Shown: positions 22,635 through 33,546 of the stretch, piece after piece
Layout of the letters: each line of letters opens with the position of its first letter
Position numbering within the stretch: the stretch's first letter is position 1
From: Lepiota brunneoincarnata
Lineage: Eukaryota > Basidiomycota > Agaricomycetes > Agaricales > Agaricaceae
DNA: 64,000 bases
NCBI GenBank assembly: GCA_023014365.1
Contig: JAEBUN010000015.1
Location: 434,001 to 498,000 of the forward strand
Reading direction: 5' to 3'
The notes under the pieces: model-generated
Database searches by the model: none
What the model saw: the letters and a program-made list of their open reading frames with translations, nothing else
What the model was told of the DNA's origin: nothing
Position numbers and translations under genes: made by a program

Positions 22635-24891
22635 ATGGCCACCACACCTAGACTCAAGGGACCGGACCCTATCTTGCTCACTTTGTTCGCTAACCGCTTC
22701 ATGAGCGTTGCGGAAGCAATGGGTCGATCATTGCAGCAGACGTCTATCAGCACAAATATCAAGGAACGCCTTGATTTCTCCTGCGCTCTCTTCGCTCCAG
22801 ATGGCGATCTGGTAGCTAATGCTCCGTTTATTCCAATCCATCTGGGATCCATGAGTTTGTCAGTTATATCCCTCTCCCCTGCTTGTATCTCTTGCTTACT
22901 TGTCTTGGATAGTGCGGTCAAGTACCAAATGAAGCTCCATGGAAGCTCCCTCAAAGAAGGCGATGTGTTTATGACCAACTCGCCGCATGCGGGTGGATCG
23001 TATGTTGTTCAAAACCATTTTTGTTTTGATAGAGAGTGATCACTTTAATCCGTTCCAGCCATCTTCCCGATATTACCATCATTACCCCAGTATTCGCTCC
23101 CAATTCGAAGGAAATCATCTTCTTTACCGCATCAAGAGGTCACCATGCTGACATCGGTGGTATCTTACCTGGATCTATGCCACCGACATCCGTCAATATC
23201 TTTGAGGAAGGCGCAGAAATCGAGAGTTTCAAGATAGTGGATGGTGGGGTCTTTGACAGGAAAGGTCTCATCGAATACATGGTTGACAAGCCAAGTCAAT
23301 ATCCTGGTAGCTCTGGGTGCAGAAATATTCGTGATGTCGAAAGTGACCTTAAAGCGGTAAGCCTAGTGAGATACACGCTTTTGTTCCTGATGCTCACATA
23401 GGACCTATCAGCAAATCGCTGCGAACCACAAAGGCATCCAGCTGATCCATGCCAGTAGGTTACACCTCTTGTCTTATTCGGGTGTCTCACTTATGGGGTA
23501 TCTAGTTGTTGATGACTACGGCCTTGAGACTGTACAGGAATACATGTATCATATCCGGGCCAATGCTGAAATGTCCGTTCGTAATCTGCTAAGGGATGTC
23601 GCCAAGCGGGCGGGAACCAGTGTCCTCTCAGCCGTAGATTACCTTGATGATGGTTCGCCGGTGAGCCCCGTCTTCAATCCCCCCGCGTTTGATGCTCAGC
23701 CTCCGCTTCGTAGATACAACTCCGTGTTGATATAGATGAGCAAGAAGGTTCAGCGATCCTAGACTTCGAAGGAACTGGCTGTGAAGTCCGAGGGAATCTG
23801 AATGCACCTATTTCGGTAGTCCACTCGGCTGTGATCTATTGCATGCGCTCGATGCTCGACATGGACATCCCGCTCAATGCGGGCTGCCTTGTTCCTCTTG
23901 ACAGTGGGTGTTTTGTAGCAAGTTTTGACTTGAACCGTTCAGCTCAAAACCCTTCCAGTTCGAATTCCCAAAAAGTCGCTACTGTCCCCTTCCCGCACGG
24001 CGGCTGTTTGCGGTGGAAACGTTCTCACCTCACAAAGAATTGTCGATGTGGTCTTGAAGGCTTTTAATGCGTGTGCAGCTAGTCAGGGGTGCACAAAGTG
24101 GGTTCCCCCTTCCATTCCATTCCGCTTCTGATAAGATCATCGCAGCAACTTGACATTCGGTACCGGTGGAAAAGACAAGAACGGGAAGACTGTAGCTGGG
24201 TGGGGCTACTATGAGGTGAGGGGTTGCCATGTTCTTCTTGCCAGACCCTCATTTCCTGTGGCTAGACTATCGCGGGAGGATCGGGCGCAGGGCCAGGCTG
24301 GCATGGTACTGACGGTGTTCATACGCACATCACTAACACGCGTATCGGTGATGTTGAAATTCTCGAGCGGAGATATCCAGTCATGGTCCACCGCTTTGGG
24401 CTGCGGTCGGACTCTGCTGGTGTGGGTAGGTGGCATGGCGGCGAAGGGGTTCAACGCGAGATTGAGTTTTTGGAGGCCATGCAAGTTTCGATCCTTTCTG
24501 AGGCAAGTAATATTAACTTGGTCATTTCATGACCTGATGGATCTTTCTCTTTTTTTTCCCCTTCTGGTTCCAGAGAAGGACAAGACAGCCATATGGTTTA
24601 GGAGGTGGTGGGGCGGGTGCACTGGGAAGAAATACGTGGTTAAAAAAGTTACGACAGGAAGACGGGGACATTGATGAAAAGAACGAAACAGGAACCCGTG
24701 ATATCAACATTGGCGGGAAAGCGACAGTGTTCATGGGTAAAGGAGATAGATTGCTCATTGAGACACCCGGCGGAGGGGCCTGGGGCACCGCAGAAGATGG
24801 CTTGACGAAGAAAGGAGATTTCACTCATGTCAAAGCATGGGAACCTCGAGGATCGATTGCAGAGCGGGCGGCCGCTCAAGCTGCCTTCTGA
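22635..24891 (+). CDS. Stand-alone hydantoinase B / 5-oxoprolinase B-half protein
   Basis: This corresponds to the C-terminal (HyuB) half of 5-oxoprolinase/hydantoinase. Ten exons (22635-22858, 22913-22999, 23059-23356, 23412-23454, 23506-23660, 23714-23903, 23959-24097, 24146-24215, 24266-24502, 24574-24891) sum to 1761 nt, 586 aa, all in frame. Family motifs in order: [182 protein letters not shown], and [10 protein letters not shown]. The last intron uses a GC donor (24503-24573). Fungal 5-oxoprolinases are normally about 1250-1300 aa fusions with an N-terminal ATPase half, which is absent here. Whether it works with a separate HyuA partner or alone is unknown. Confidence 0.87.
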
Positions 24892-25234
24892 TTATTCCGA
24901 GATTATTTAATGGGGTGGTATCATGTATGCTATTGTACGAACTATGGAAGCTGGGCTGATACTCTGTGAGCGTGGACCCCGGCTCCTGGGTCTTGTGACT
25001 GATAATACAGGGGAGAGAGAGGGAGAGAGTGCGACACTTCTGCTTCGGTTTCTAAAGCTCGAGCGACATGCCTGAGTATCCGGAGCACAAACGTCGAATG
25101 GGACTCGGGAAAGTTCAATACATACTCGATACGCGCCGCAGTCACGCATAGCCTCATCTGTCACGATTGTGTCACTGTCACAAACCCAGTCCAATGGTCG
25201 TCGTTGTCCTCTCCTTCTACCACTTCGTCTCAGA
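24892..25234. other. HyuB 3' end and WASP promoter
   Basis: These 343 bp hold no gene. A GAGA-rich stretch occurs at 25012-25028, and a CT-rich stretch (25206-25222) just before the WASP start codon is typical of a basidiomycete promoter. Confidence 0.35.
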
Positions 25235-26887
25235 ATGCCCGCACAAACGACAATCACACCGGAGGAAAAAAATAAAATCAAAGGCGCTATTTCAGTATCG
25301 TCAAATAAGATCTTCTCAGCCGCACTTGCTCGAGTGTATTATGCCTACCCAGATCCCAAACGTTGGTCATATGCTGGGTTACAAGGAGCCATTGTCTTGT
25401 CCTGGGATAATATTCAGAACTCGATGAACCTCAAGCTCGTTGATATTGATGGGACGAGAGGCGTCATTTGGGAGCATGAGCTTTATGATGGGTTCGAACT
25501 CTATCGGGACCGGGCTTTCTTCCATTCTTTTGCCGGAGACGTAAGTGACCCAGGTCTACTCTTGTATGACCATGCTGAATAACTTTCAGCAATGTATGAT
25601 TGGATTTGTGTACGCCGATGAACGGGAAGCTAAGACGTTCTTCAAAAAAGTTGAAGCAAAGAAAGACCTTTGTGCAAGTGAGCAAACACATCCAGGGTGG
25701 ATGGAATCGTATTATTTACTTCAACCAAATCTACAGTCAAAACACCTACCAGATCCAAGTCCAAGAAGAGGAACAACACAATTAAAGGCAAAATTGACAA
25801 GTCCATGATCTCTGCTCCTAAAGCTGGGTCCTTCCAGCACATTGCGCACATGGGCTACGACGCGGACACCGGCTTTTCATCTAAGGGCATTGATACTTCG
25901 TGGTTGCCATTGCTTGAGGATCTAGAGGGCCGCGGTGTCAGTCGAGAAATCATTGAGAAGGAAATGGACTTCATCAGGTCATTTCCGCAACAGAAGGAGG
26001 AGCCGGCACCCAAGAAGAAAATCAAGCCTCCCCCGCCACCATCCCGCAAGAGTCACGTCTTAAACGGCTCAATCCAAACCCCTCCTTCACCTCCTCCCGC
26101 TCCTTCCCGTGCCACACAACCTCCCCCCCCTCCCGCGCCACGGCGCGGTCAGCCACAGCTCCCACCTACCGCTCAGCGAACCCAGCCTCCTCGCGAGATT
26201 CCAGAGCCACCACCAACAAAACCATCGGCCCCGCCTGCACCTGCTCGCCGTCCACCCCAGAACGCAATTCCACCGCCACCACCTACAAGACCTATGTCGG
26301 GCCAAGCTCCAACCCCCCCGCCGGCACCTCCACGCCCGGCTGTTGATGTTAGTGTATCACCCTCACCAGCCCCGCCCCCCCGCCCAGCCGTCAATGTGAG
26401 TACACCACCCCCACCACCTCGACCTGTCCCGTCTGGAAATGGTGGTCCTCCTCCTCCTCCTCCTCCTCCTCCTCCTCCTCCACCACCACCACCACCACCA
26501 CCACCTGTCCCTCCGTCTAGCGATGCTCCCCCGCCCCCTCCGCCCCCCCCTCCTTCGGGCAGTGGTGGGATTTCCTCTATGCCACCTTCCCAACCCGGTC
26601 GTGCCGGTTTGCTCGCATCAATTCAAGGAAAGGGTATCCACTCGCTCAAGAAGACAGACCCCAACAGCCCCTCTCCGCATGCCTCATCTTCTGTTGCTAC
26701 TACTGGTGCTGCGGTTGCTGGTGGTGCCACGATTGCAGTTGCCGGAGGAGCTGCTGCTGCGGAAGCTGCCAGTAGTGGTGGCGGAAGCGATCTTACTTCA
26801 GCATTGGCTGCGGCACTTTTGGAGAGAAACAAGCGACTAGGAGACAGTGATAGTGATGAGGAAGATGATGACGATGACTGGGATTAA
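25235..26887 (+). CDS. WSP1: WASP/Las17 actin nucleation-promoting factor
   Basis: This protein activates the Arp2/3 complex at endocytic actin patches. Three exons (25235-25540, 25590-25677, 25737-26887) give 514 aa. Order of domains: WH1/EVH1 at the N-terminus (KIFSAALARVYYAYPDPKRW, GAIVLSWD, FELYRDRAFFHSFAGD, MIGFVYADEREAKTFFKKV); a basic stretch (RSKSKKRNNT); a CRIB-like Cdc42 binding motif (ISAPKAGSFQHIAHMG) near residue 155; a long proline-rich region of about 200 residues; a WH2 actin-binding motif (GRAGLLASIQGKGIHSLKK); and a connector/acidic end (LTSALAAALLERNKRL followed by DSDEEDDDDDWD with the terminal Trp that contacts Arp2/3). The presence of a CRIB motif distinguishes it from yeast Las17, which lacks a clear one. 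The start was chosen as the first Met before the WH1 block. Confidence 0.95.
26447..26506 (+). repeat. (CCT)n/(CCA)n microsatellite coding polyproline in WASP
   Basis: A run of CCT triplets changes to CCA triplets, encoding an uninterrupted proline stretch of about 20 residues within the proline-rich region. This type of tract is prone to length variation. In the other frames it creates long spurious Leu/His or Trp/Arg open frames. Confidence 0.9.
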
Positions 26888-28793
26888 GATGTCTTGCGTT
26901 TCAAGTTTCAAGTTCACGATGACCGATTATAGTGTAGATTTACTAACGAGTACCGTTTCATATTTCTATCTATAAGTGTGCGACCCCAGAACACCATTTT
27001 TCTCTTCAAGTACTCCGGGTCCGAAATGTTCCTTTCCAGAACGGCGAAGGCGATCGCAATCCTAATGAAAGCCTAGCACAGTTCAGCAAGAACCAGTGTC
27101 TGCGGGAAGGAAAGCGGCACTTATGCCCATCTCCACTCCAGTCCGGCTCGAAGTCCAAATACAATCACGGTATACGTCAAAAACCATGGATGCCGTAGCA
27201 TATGCATTCAGGGGTTATTTTACGGAACCAAACACTGTGCCATCTCATTTCGGTCCGAACATGTCCACACAGGGCCTTTGAACAGTAAAAGTGGGTCTCA
27301 CCACTCTGAGATCGATAATAGATAAAGTAAAACCTCTAGCAAACTCAGATACTCGGGTGGGAGTGTAATTTTGAGATTGAACAAGCCGCTCTCGGCTATG
27401 TGATGGAGATGATTCCGAGTCGAATCCAAAGTGGGTGGTAGGGGCGCAAGGGAGGAAGATTAGTCAAGTGACTATCACTAAGTAGCACACATGCGATCCA
27501 AGCCGTTGGTCTCCTAGTCCTGAACGGGAGCATGGGCTCCGCCTCTCCGAGATACGGAAAGCTGAAGTTGTCCCGTTGTGATGCCAAGCCACTGAAAAGT
27601 AAAGCTGCCGAGGCGAAGGAACGGGAGAGTCGAACAAGGTGCTAGGGTGGCAGGACAACGAGCGAGGGGATGCGAAGGGCCGTCAACTGTGTCAAATGCA
27701 TTGACGGATGGAATTTCCTCGCGGAGGATCTGGGTCCATTGAGTGACTAATGGGTAACTTGCTGGGGCGTTTGCGCCTGTCATACGAAGGGTGGTGAGGG
27801 GTTTGAAACGGGGTTTCTCCGAGAAGGGCTTTGGGGTTGAATGTCGAAGCTAGGCAGTGAGGGAACATGGAAGCGCCAACAGGTCCATGGACGATAAAGG
27901 GAACCCCAGGAGACGCACCAGGCCCGCAGGGTCGAGCGGTTCATACTTTATCATACCATGGCGCCGCGGTGGATGCGCAGGAGGATGTCTTTCAGCTTCC
28001 ACGTTCCAATAGACCAAAGGGGTTTCGACGATATCGATGGAGAGAGATTGAGAGCATGTTAGTCCACTCCACTGAAGGGTATCAACCTCCGGAAGGAAAG
28101 CAGCAGCGGCTCAGCAATCGGCTGAGAGAGCTTAGGGAGAGTCCAGGCTCTTCCCCCGATACAAGTATCTGGAGAGTTGAAACGGACATCTTCATTCAGG
28201 AATATACTGTAAAAGATCTCAACGATAAAAGCACGGAAGACCGAAGAATGCGTGTGTTTGGGGCGTGTCACGATGATTGTACTGTACAGTACAATACGCC
28301 GGCTCTACCACTATCAGTCAAAACATGAATTAATGAAGCCCACGCTGAACCAGTGCTGTTCAAACATTATACCCTCTTGGCCCTTTCTCACTGACCCCGG
28401 TGAATTGCCAATAATATTCGCTCCGTTCGCTGGATTTAAACACTCTCCGAAGACGGCGACTCGAAGGATTGCAGAGTCACAGTGCTGGACTACTGTTGGT
28501 TATCACTGATGAGCAACTTAAGGGTGGCTGTCAAACGACGGACTAAATGTCATTTGCGGCTTGAATGGCCGTCTCCTCTTTGAAGGTCACGGTCACGGTT
28601 GTCATGTCCCTGCTTTCCACCTCAATTGCTCACTCTCCCCGCTGGTGCCTGGAAAGAACTTTTGAGGTTGCCAAATGTCAAGAGTTGTGTCCCTTTTTGC
28701 TCGCCACTGGCGTGCCAAGCTCAACCACAGATGTCCCTGCTATATACCCTCTATCATAGTGAGCCCTGACGCCCCGCGCTCTACCTGCCCAGA
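26888..28793. other. Spacer before the tandem membrane-protein pair
   Basis: About 1.9 kb without a gene I can support. An open stretch at 27867-28328 (+, 153 codons) and one at 27514-27783 (-) show no motif. The sequence CTATATACCC at about 28740, some 50 bp before the next ATG, is a plausible TATA-type element for the membrane-protein gene. Confidence 0.35.
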
Positions 28794-30713
28794 ATGCAGC
28801 CCACGTCTCCTTTCCTACGTTCCAGTGTAGCGGTCAAAGACAACTTGGTCAAGAACATCCTCTTCCGTGCATCCGCCATCGCCCTCCAATATGCCATCCT
28901 CAAATTCTGCGCTTACGTTGCCTACCTCAAAAGCGAATATACGTCCTTCCTCATGTTCGCAGAGGATTTGATCCAACAGACCCTCTTCATCGCATCGCGA
29001 GGGGTCCAGCGGAGTGCCACCATCGTGTTCATCTTCGCCGTTTCGTTCACTTTGGCGGGCCTGTATGACACCCTGTTGTGGGCGCTAGATTCACCAGGAC
29101 ATGTGGTCCGTTCTAAACTTGTCAGTGGCTCCGTTGTTACTCCCGACCTTCTCCAAAATCCGTCATATGTCTCCATTATTTCCGATCCAAACAACGATTT
29201 AAACGTTGATGCCAACGAGGCCCTCACCACTGAGCTTTTTAGACCTGGCTTCAACTTCTCCTTCCCTACGGCCAATTACATACAGACACCTGGAGCAATT
29301 CTTCCCCCTCCACCATTGGACCCAACTACCGGAATGGGCCCTCGTATCCACCTTGATGCGGAGGGCTTTGGTGCAGGCTTTGGTCCGCCGGTTTTAGGAG
29401 ACGGGCGTTTATGTAACACGACTCTATCGCAAGATGCCTCGACCGCCTCCTGGTGGTGCAGGTTCCCGGGAAACTCGAGCCAGATGTATTTGGATAAACC
29501 GATCGGTCAACCTGCAATATGGTGGGATAACGACATTTCGAAGACGACTTATCTTACACCACATCGGACGGACAATCCGTGGGTGGCACTCGGAATCAGA
29601 GCCGAGGGAGGTGTCATGAAACAGGTTTTCACATTGACAAAGGGGAATCGGAGGCACACATTCCTACAGACAACGCTCAAAGCGAATATAGGGACAACAG
29701 GATCCAAGATGATCCCGGAAGAGCAGATTGTCGCGGTCCTGCGTCGGTTCTACACGACGTTCGGATATGACAGCTCGGTGGCAGATGAGTACGCCCAACG
29801 GTGCATAGATGAACAGGCCAACAGAATTAATAGCACAACGATGGGCTTCATGGCTCAGTATCCAGCGAATGCCTCTATCAGATTGACTACAACCGACTTC
29901 ATCAACGACATTGCCCCGACTGACAAGAGGGTGATGGGTTTCCTGCGATTCATGGACGTCTCCATCGCACTGGTTCGATCAGAGACAATTGCTGAACCCG
30001 TCCAACCCATTGCTCCTTGTGATGTGTGGAATTATAATGAGGCGACGGGTGGACGTGCCCGATGGAACAGTTGTCTTGCAACATCGTCAACAAACCAATC
30101 GGAAGCTCACTTTATGGGTCAAGTCGATACCTCCGCCGTTGCCGTCATCGTTGATATCTTGGGAGATGCGGGAAACGAGACCAATACAGGTGCTTCTAAC
30201 ATACCAGGAGAGAGATGGTACTTGTCGAACCGCGAGCGGATCGATCAACTTCTCCTGTCGCGGGCGTTCCTAACAGGCGGTGACACAAACTCGGTCAGGG
30301 TGGTGATATACAACAACGAACCCGCTATATCGCATCTCCAGCTCCTCTTGGTTATCCTTCCATTCATCCTCGCGTTCTCTGCCTTCATACTTATGGTCCA
30401 AGACAAACGAGGCTACTACAAGAGCTCGTTATTTGCCTCCCTCGTAGCAACAACCCACATCGGAACCAGGTCCTGCAATACTGTTAGTTACTTCCGCACT
30501 CCCCCTACGCTCGTCCTTTGGAGGTTGGACCATCATATTAGGATCGGCACGAAGGACGGATCAATCATAATGAGTAGTGAGGAAGGGCCGGAAAAAGGGC
30601 ATGTTGAGGCTGATGGAGCGGAGGTCGTGGTACCGCCGAAGGATGAATTGGCGCCAAGCACGTCGGAATCTAACGCCTCGGTGTCGCACGTCTCTTCTCC
30701 TGTCGATATGTAA
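28794..30713 (+). CDS. Orphan membrane protein with large glycosylated ectodomain, paralogue 1
   Basis: A single-exon 639-aa protein of a family I do not recognise. It opens with MQPTSPFLRSSVAVKDNL and a long amphipathic/hydrophobic N-terminal region. One strong membrane segment lies near residues 76-100 (SATIVFIFAVSFTLAGLYD) and a second near 512-535 (LQLLLVILPFILAFSAFILM). The roughly 400 residues between them carry many N-glycosylation sequons (NFS, NTT, NSS, NST, NAS, NQS, NET), several cysteines and conserved WW/CDVWNYNEATGGRARWNSC segments, suggesting an extracytoplasmic domain between two helices. The short C-terminal tail is acidic and Ser-rich (MSSEEGPEKG, SESNASVSHVSS). The neighbouring gene at 31786 is a clear tandem paralogue. 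Function unknown; a cell-surface sensor or wall-associated role is only a guess. Confidence 0.8.
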   Translation: MQPTSPFLRSSVAVKDNLVKNILFRASAIALQYAILKFCAYVAYLKSEYTSFLMFAEDLIQQTLFIASRGVQRSATIVFIFAVSFTLAGLYDTLLWALDSPGHVVRSKLVSGSVVTPDLLQNPSYVSIISDPNNDLNVDANEALTTELFRPGFNFSFPTANYIQTPGAILPPPPLDPTTGMGPRIHLDAEGFGAGFGPPVLGDGRLCNTTLSQDASTASWWCRFPGNSSQMYLDKPIGQPAIWWDNDISKTTYLTPHRTDNPWVALGIRAEGGVMKQVFTLTKGNRRHTFLQTTLKANIGTTGSKMIPEEQIVAVLRRFYTTFGYDSSVADEYAQRCIDEQANRINSTTMGFMAQYPANASIRLTTTDFINDIAPTDKRVMGFLRFMDVSIALVRSETIAEPVQPIAPCDVWNYNEATGGRARWNSCLATSSTNQSEAHFMGQVDTSAVAVIVDILGDAGNETNTGASNIPGERWYLSNRERIDQLLLSRAFLTGGDTNSVRVVIYNNEPAISHLQLLLVILPFILAFSAFILMVQDKRGYYKSSLFASLVATTHIGTRSCNTVSYFRTPPTLVLWRLDHHIRIGTKDGSIIMSSEEGPEKGHVEADGAEVVVPPKDELAPSTSESNASVSHVSSPVDM

Positions 30714-31785
30714 GTGCCATCATACTATCGTCCTTCGGGGCTCTAACAGAGTCACCACTTCACCCGAACAGGCACAGGAGTCGAGCCTTCAATCAAATTT
30801 TGTGAAACTCTGGCTATAGCCCTTTTAATGTCACCACAATTGGTTTACGCCCAAAATCACTCGATATAGGTACACTACAATCACTTGATGCACCAATGGT
30901 GCCAAACAATTGCGATCTTGACTGTTGGTTGTAAATCGCAATCACTTCCATCTCTACCGCTCAAACGCAGCGGCGCTTCACACCGTTCGGAAGTTCTTTA
31001 CGCCCACGAAGTATCTACCTCATGTTTCTCTCTTGGAATCTGATGCAACACCAAACGGATGTCAAGAGCAGTCAGATTTAGCTTATTGCGAAGAATCTCG
31101 GCTCTCATAATGAATGTGGGGAAGGATCTGCTCCATGGATGGAAGTAACCAAGTAAGGACGGAAGTAGTTCGTAATAATGTGATTATGTATCATCATAAT
31201 GCTTGATTGTCCCTGATGGAACTAGCGCCTCGGTCATACTCCGAACCAGGAGAAAGGGTGAGATTCAGTGTAAGTGTGCCCCAGATATTAGCCACTAGCT
31301 TCACGGTTTCTGGCGACGCCTCTACATACTTCACTGGAGCATCAGGTTCTTGTCCAACCAACCCCTTTCCAAATTCCCGAAAACCAACTTCTCCGGAAGT
31401 CTTGTTCTGTCTTCCGTGACCCTTTCGAGGGTTGAGGGCAGCTTCTGAACGCCGTTATGAAGGGTCCCACCGTACAAACGGCGAGAAACACGGTTGTGAG
31501 TCATTACCTACTCTCAGCATTTCTATTTACCCCCCATAGTGTCATTAGAGGTGGCTGATCCAACAGGGGCCGACATTCAATTGGGATAATGGGCGTGCCT
31601 GTTAGATAACCCCCGTCAGGACTCGGTGCGACAGAATAAGCATCACAAGGTATTTGTGCACAACGTATTGTGACAGTAACGACCCACCGCCCAAAGCCCG
31701 CCTGCCAAGCCTGTTGGTGACACCGACCCTATTATTAACCCCCGATGATAGTGCCCGCTGACAACCCACCGCCCCCCACGTCCAA
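30714..31785. other. Spacer between tandem paralogues
   Basis: About 1.07 kb with short open frames and no recognisable product. The last few bases before each paralogue's ATG are similar (CCCA(C/G)... ATGCAGCCCACGTC), so the duplication unit may include a little 5' flank. Confidence 0.35.
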
Positions 31786-33546
31786 ATGCAGCCCACGTCC
31801 TCCATTTTCATACACTCCAGTGTACCAGTGAAAGAAAACTTGGTCAAGAGCATCCTCTTCCGTGCATCCGCCATTGCCCTCCAATATGCTGTCCTCAAAC
31901 TCTGCGCATACATCGCTTATCTGAAAAGCGAATACACATCATTTCTCATGTTTGCTGAGAATTTGATCCAGCAGGCCCTCTTTATTGCATCGCGAGGCAT
32001 GCAACGGAGCGCAATCATAGTGCTCATCTTCACTGCGTCTTTCACGTTGGCAAACATATATGACACGGTGCTCTGGGCACTTGATTCGCCAGGATATGTG
32101 GTCCGCTCTAACCTTGTCAATGGTTCTGCAGTCCTCCCTCATCTCCTCCAAAACCCTTCCTATGTCTCCACTATCCGTGATCCAAGCAAGGATCCGGATC
32201 GTATCGATCTCAGCCGGACCCTTACTTCTGACCTTTTCAAACCAAGCTTCAGCTTCTCCTTCCCTCCGACTAATTACACGTGGATCCCTGAAGCAATCCT
32301 TCCGCCGGCACCCATGAACCCGGACTATGGATATGGCGCTCGCATCTACCTCGATGAAGAGGGACTCGGCGTGAGCTTTGGTCGGCGTATGATAGGAGAC
32401 CAGAATGATTGCCCGTTGCATGTGCTGGGAACTGGTAATACCGCCTCCTGGTGGTGCACATTTCCGGGAAACGTCAGCATGTCATTCTTGGATTACATAT
32501 CCGTAGGAGAGCCTGTGATATGGTGGGAAGATCACACGGAGAGGACAGCTTTTCTTTCACCATCCCGCACAGACAATACATGGGCTTCAATCAGTACTGG
32601 ACCCGAAACAGCAGTCATGAAACAGGTTTTCACTGTGACAAAGGGGAATCGGAGACACACCTTCCTTGAGACGATCTTCCAGGCATCCATGACGAAACCA
32701 GCACCAGGGGTGATTGCGGAGGACGAAATTAAGACGTTGTTTCACCGGCTTTACGCAACGGAGGACAGCACCGTTCTAGCAGACCTTATGGCCAAACGAT
32801 GCATAGATCAGCAAGCCAGCGGAGTTGGCAGCGTGTCGACGGGCACCATGTCACAGATTCCATCACATCCCTCAATCCTACTACTGAGCACTGACTTCAT
32901 CAACCTCAGTGGAGTCGACGGCAGCAAATTGTCTGGAATTTTACATAGCAGCGAGGTCTTCATCCAACTCATTCGGTCCGAGACGATACCCGAACCCATA
33001 CAACCCTCTGTTCCATGTGATGTATATAATTACGACGAGGCAAGGGGTGGACGTGTCCGGTGGAATGACTGCAAAATTGCATTCCGAACGAACCAGACAG
33101 GCGCCCACTTCCTGGGTCGAGTCGATACCTCCGCTGTCGCCATCGTCGTTGATATTTTGGGTGACGGGACGAGCGATACTACCCCGGTTGCTTTGAATAG
33201 CACAGGATTGAGATGGTACCTCTCCAACAGTAAACGCATCGATCAACTGCTTCTGTCGCGAGCGCTCCTGATAGGAGGCGACCCAGACTCGATCAAATTG
33301 GTGGTCCACCGGAACGAAGCCGCCATATCATATCTGCAGCTCCTCTTGATCTGCGTTCCTTTCGTTCTTGCGCTATCAGCTTATGCATTGATGCTCAGAG
33401 ACAAACCGGGCTACTACAAGCGATCATTATTTGCCTCTCTTGCGACGACAACGCACATTGGAGAGGCCAGATCCTGTGAATCCGTTGGCTACTCTACCAA
33501 CCCTCCTACACTTGTCCTTCACCTTCCGGAGTCAGGATCATGTTAG
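31786..33546 (+). CDS. Orphan membrane protein with large glycosylated ectodomain, paralogue 2
   Basis: A single-exon 586-aa tandem paralogue of the 28794 gene, collinear over nearly its whole length: MQPTSS start, NLVKSILFRASAIALQYAVL, QRSAIIVLIFTASFTLANIYD membrane segment, SWWCTFPGN, MKQVFTVTKGNRRHTFLET, CDVYNYDEARGGRVRWNDC, and FLGRVDTSAVAIVVDILGDG. The second membrane helix is LQLLLICVPFVLALSAYALM. It then diverges: after NPPTLVL the reading frame shifts relative to paralogue 1 and stops early (LPESGSC). A HVRIGTKD-like continuation exists in another frame at 33539 onward, so the acidic C-terminal tail is lost. The membrane core is intact, so the protein may still be functional without the tail. 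Family and function are unknown. Confidence 0.78.
   Translation: MQPTSSIFIHSSVPVKENLVKSILFRASAIALQYAVLKLCAYIAYLKSEYTSFLMFAENLIQQALFIASRGMQRSAIIVLIFTASFTLANIYDTVLWALDSPGYVVRSNLVNGSAVLPHLLQNPSYVSTIRDPSKDPDRIDLSRTLTSDLFKPSFSFSFPPTNYTWIPEAILPPAPMNPDYGYGARIYLDEEGLGVSFGRRMIGDQNDCPLHVLGTGNTASWWCTFPGNVSMSFLDYISVGEPVIWWEDHTERTAFLSPSRTDNTWASISTGPETAVMKQVFTVTKGNRRHTFLETIFQASMTKPAPGVIAEDEIKTLFHRLYATEDSTVLADLMAKRCIDQQASGVGSVSTGTMSQIPSHPSILLLSTDFINLSGVDGSKLSGILHSSEVFIQLIRSETIPEPIQPSVPCDVYNYDEARGGRVRWNDCKIAFRTNQTGAHFLGRVDTSAVAIVVDILGDGTSDTTPVALNSTGLRWYLSNSKRIDQLLLSRALLIGGDPDSIKLVVHRNEAAISYLQLLLICVPFVLALSAYALMLRDKPGYYKRSLFASLATTTHIGEARSCESVGYSTNPPTLVLHLPESGSC

Noticed and set aside
22635..24891. HyuB gene as a frameshifted pseudogene
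   Set aside because: Placing nine short introns, one with a GC donor, gives 1761 nt in a single frame with all family motifs.
26087..26593. Antisense Trp/Arg-rich and sense Leu/His-rich frames over the WASP gene
   Set aside because: These are frame shadows of the CCT/CCA proline repeats.
27867..28328. 153-codon open stretch (+)
   Set aside because: No conserved motif, and no signal peptide or domain; left as spacer.
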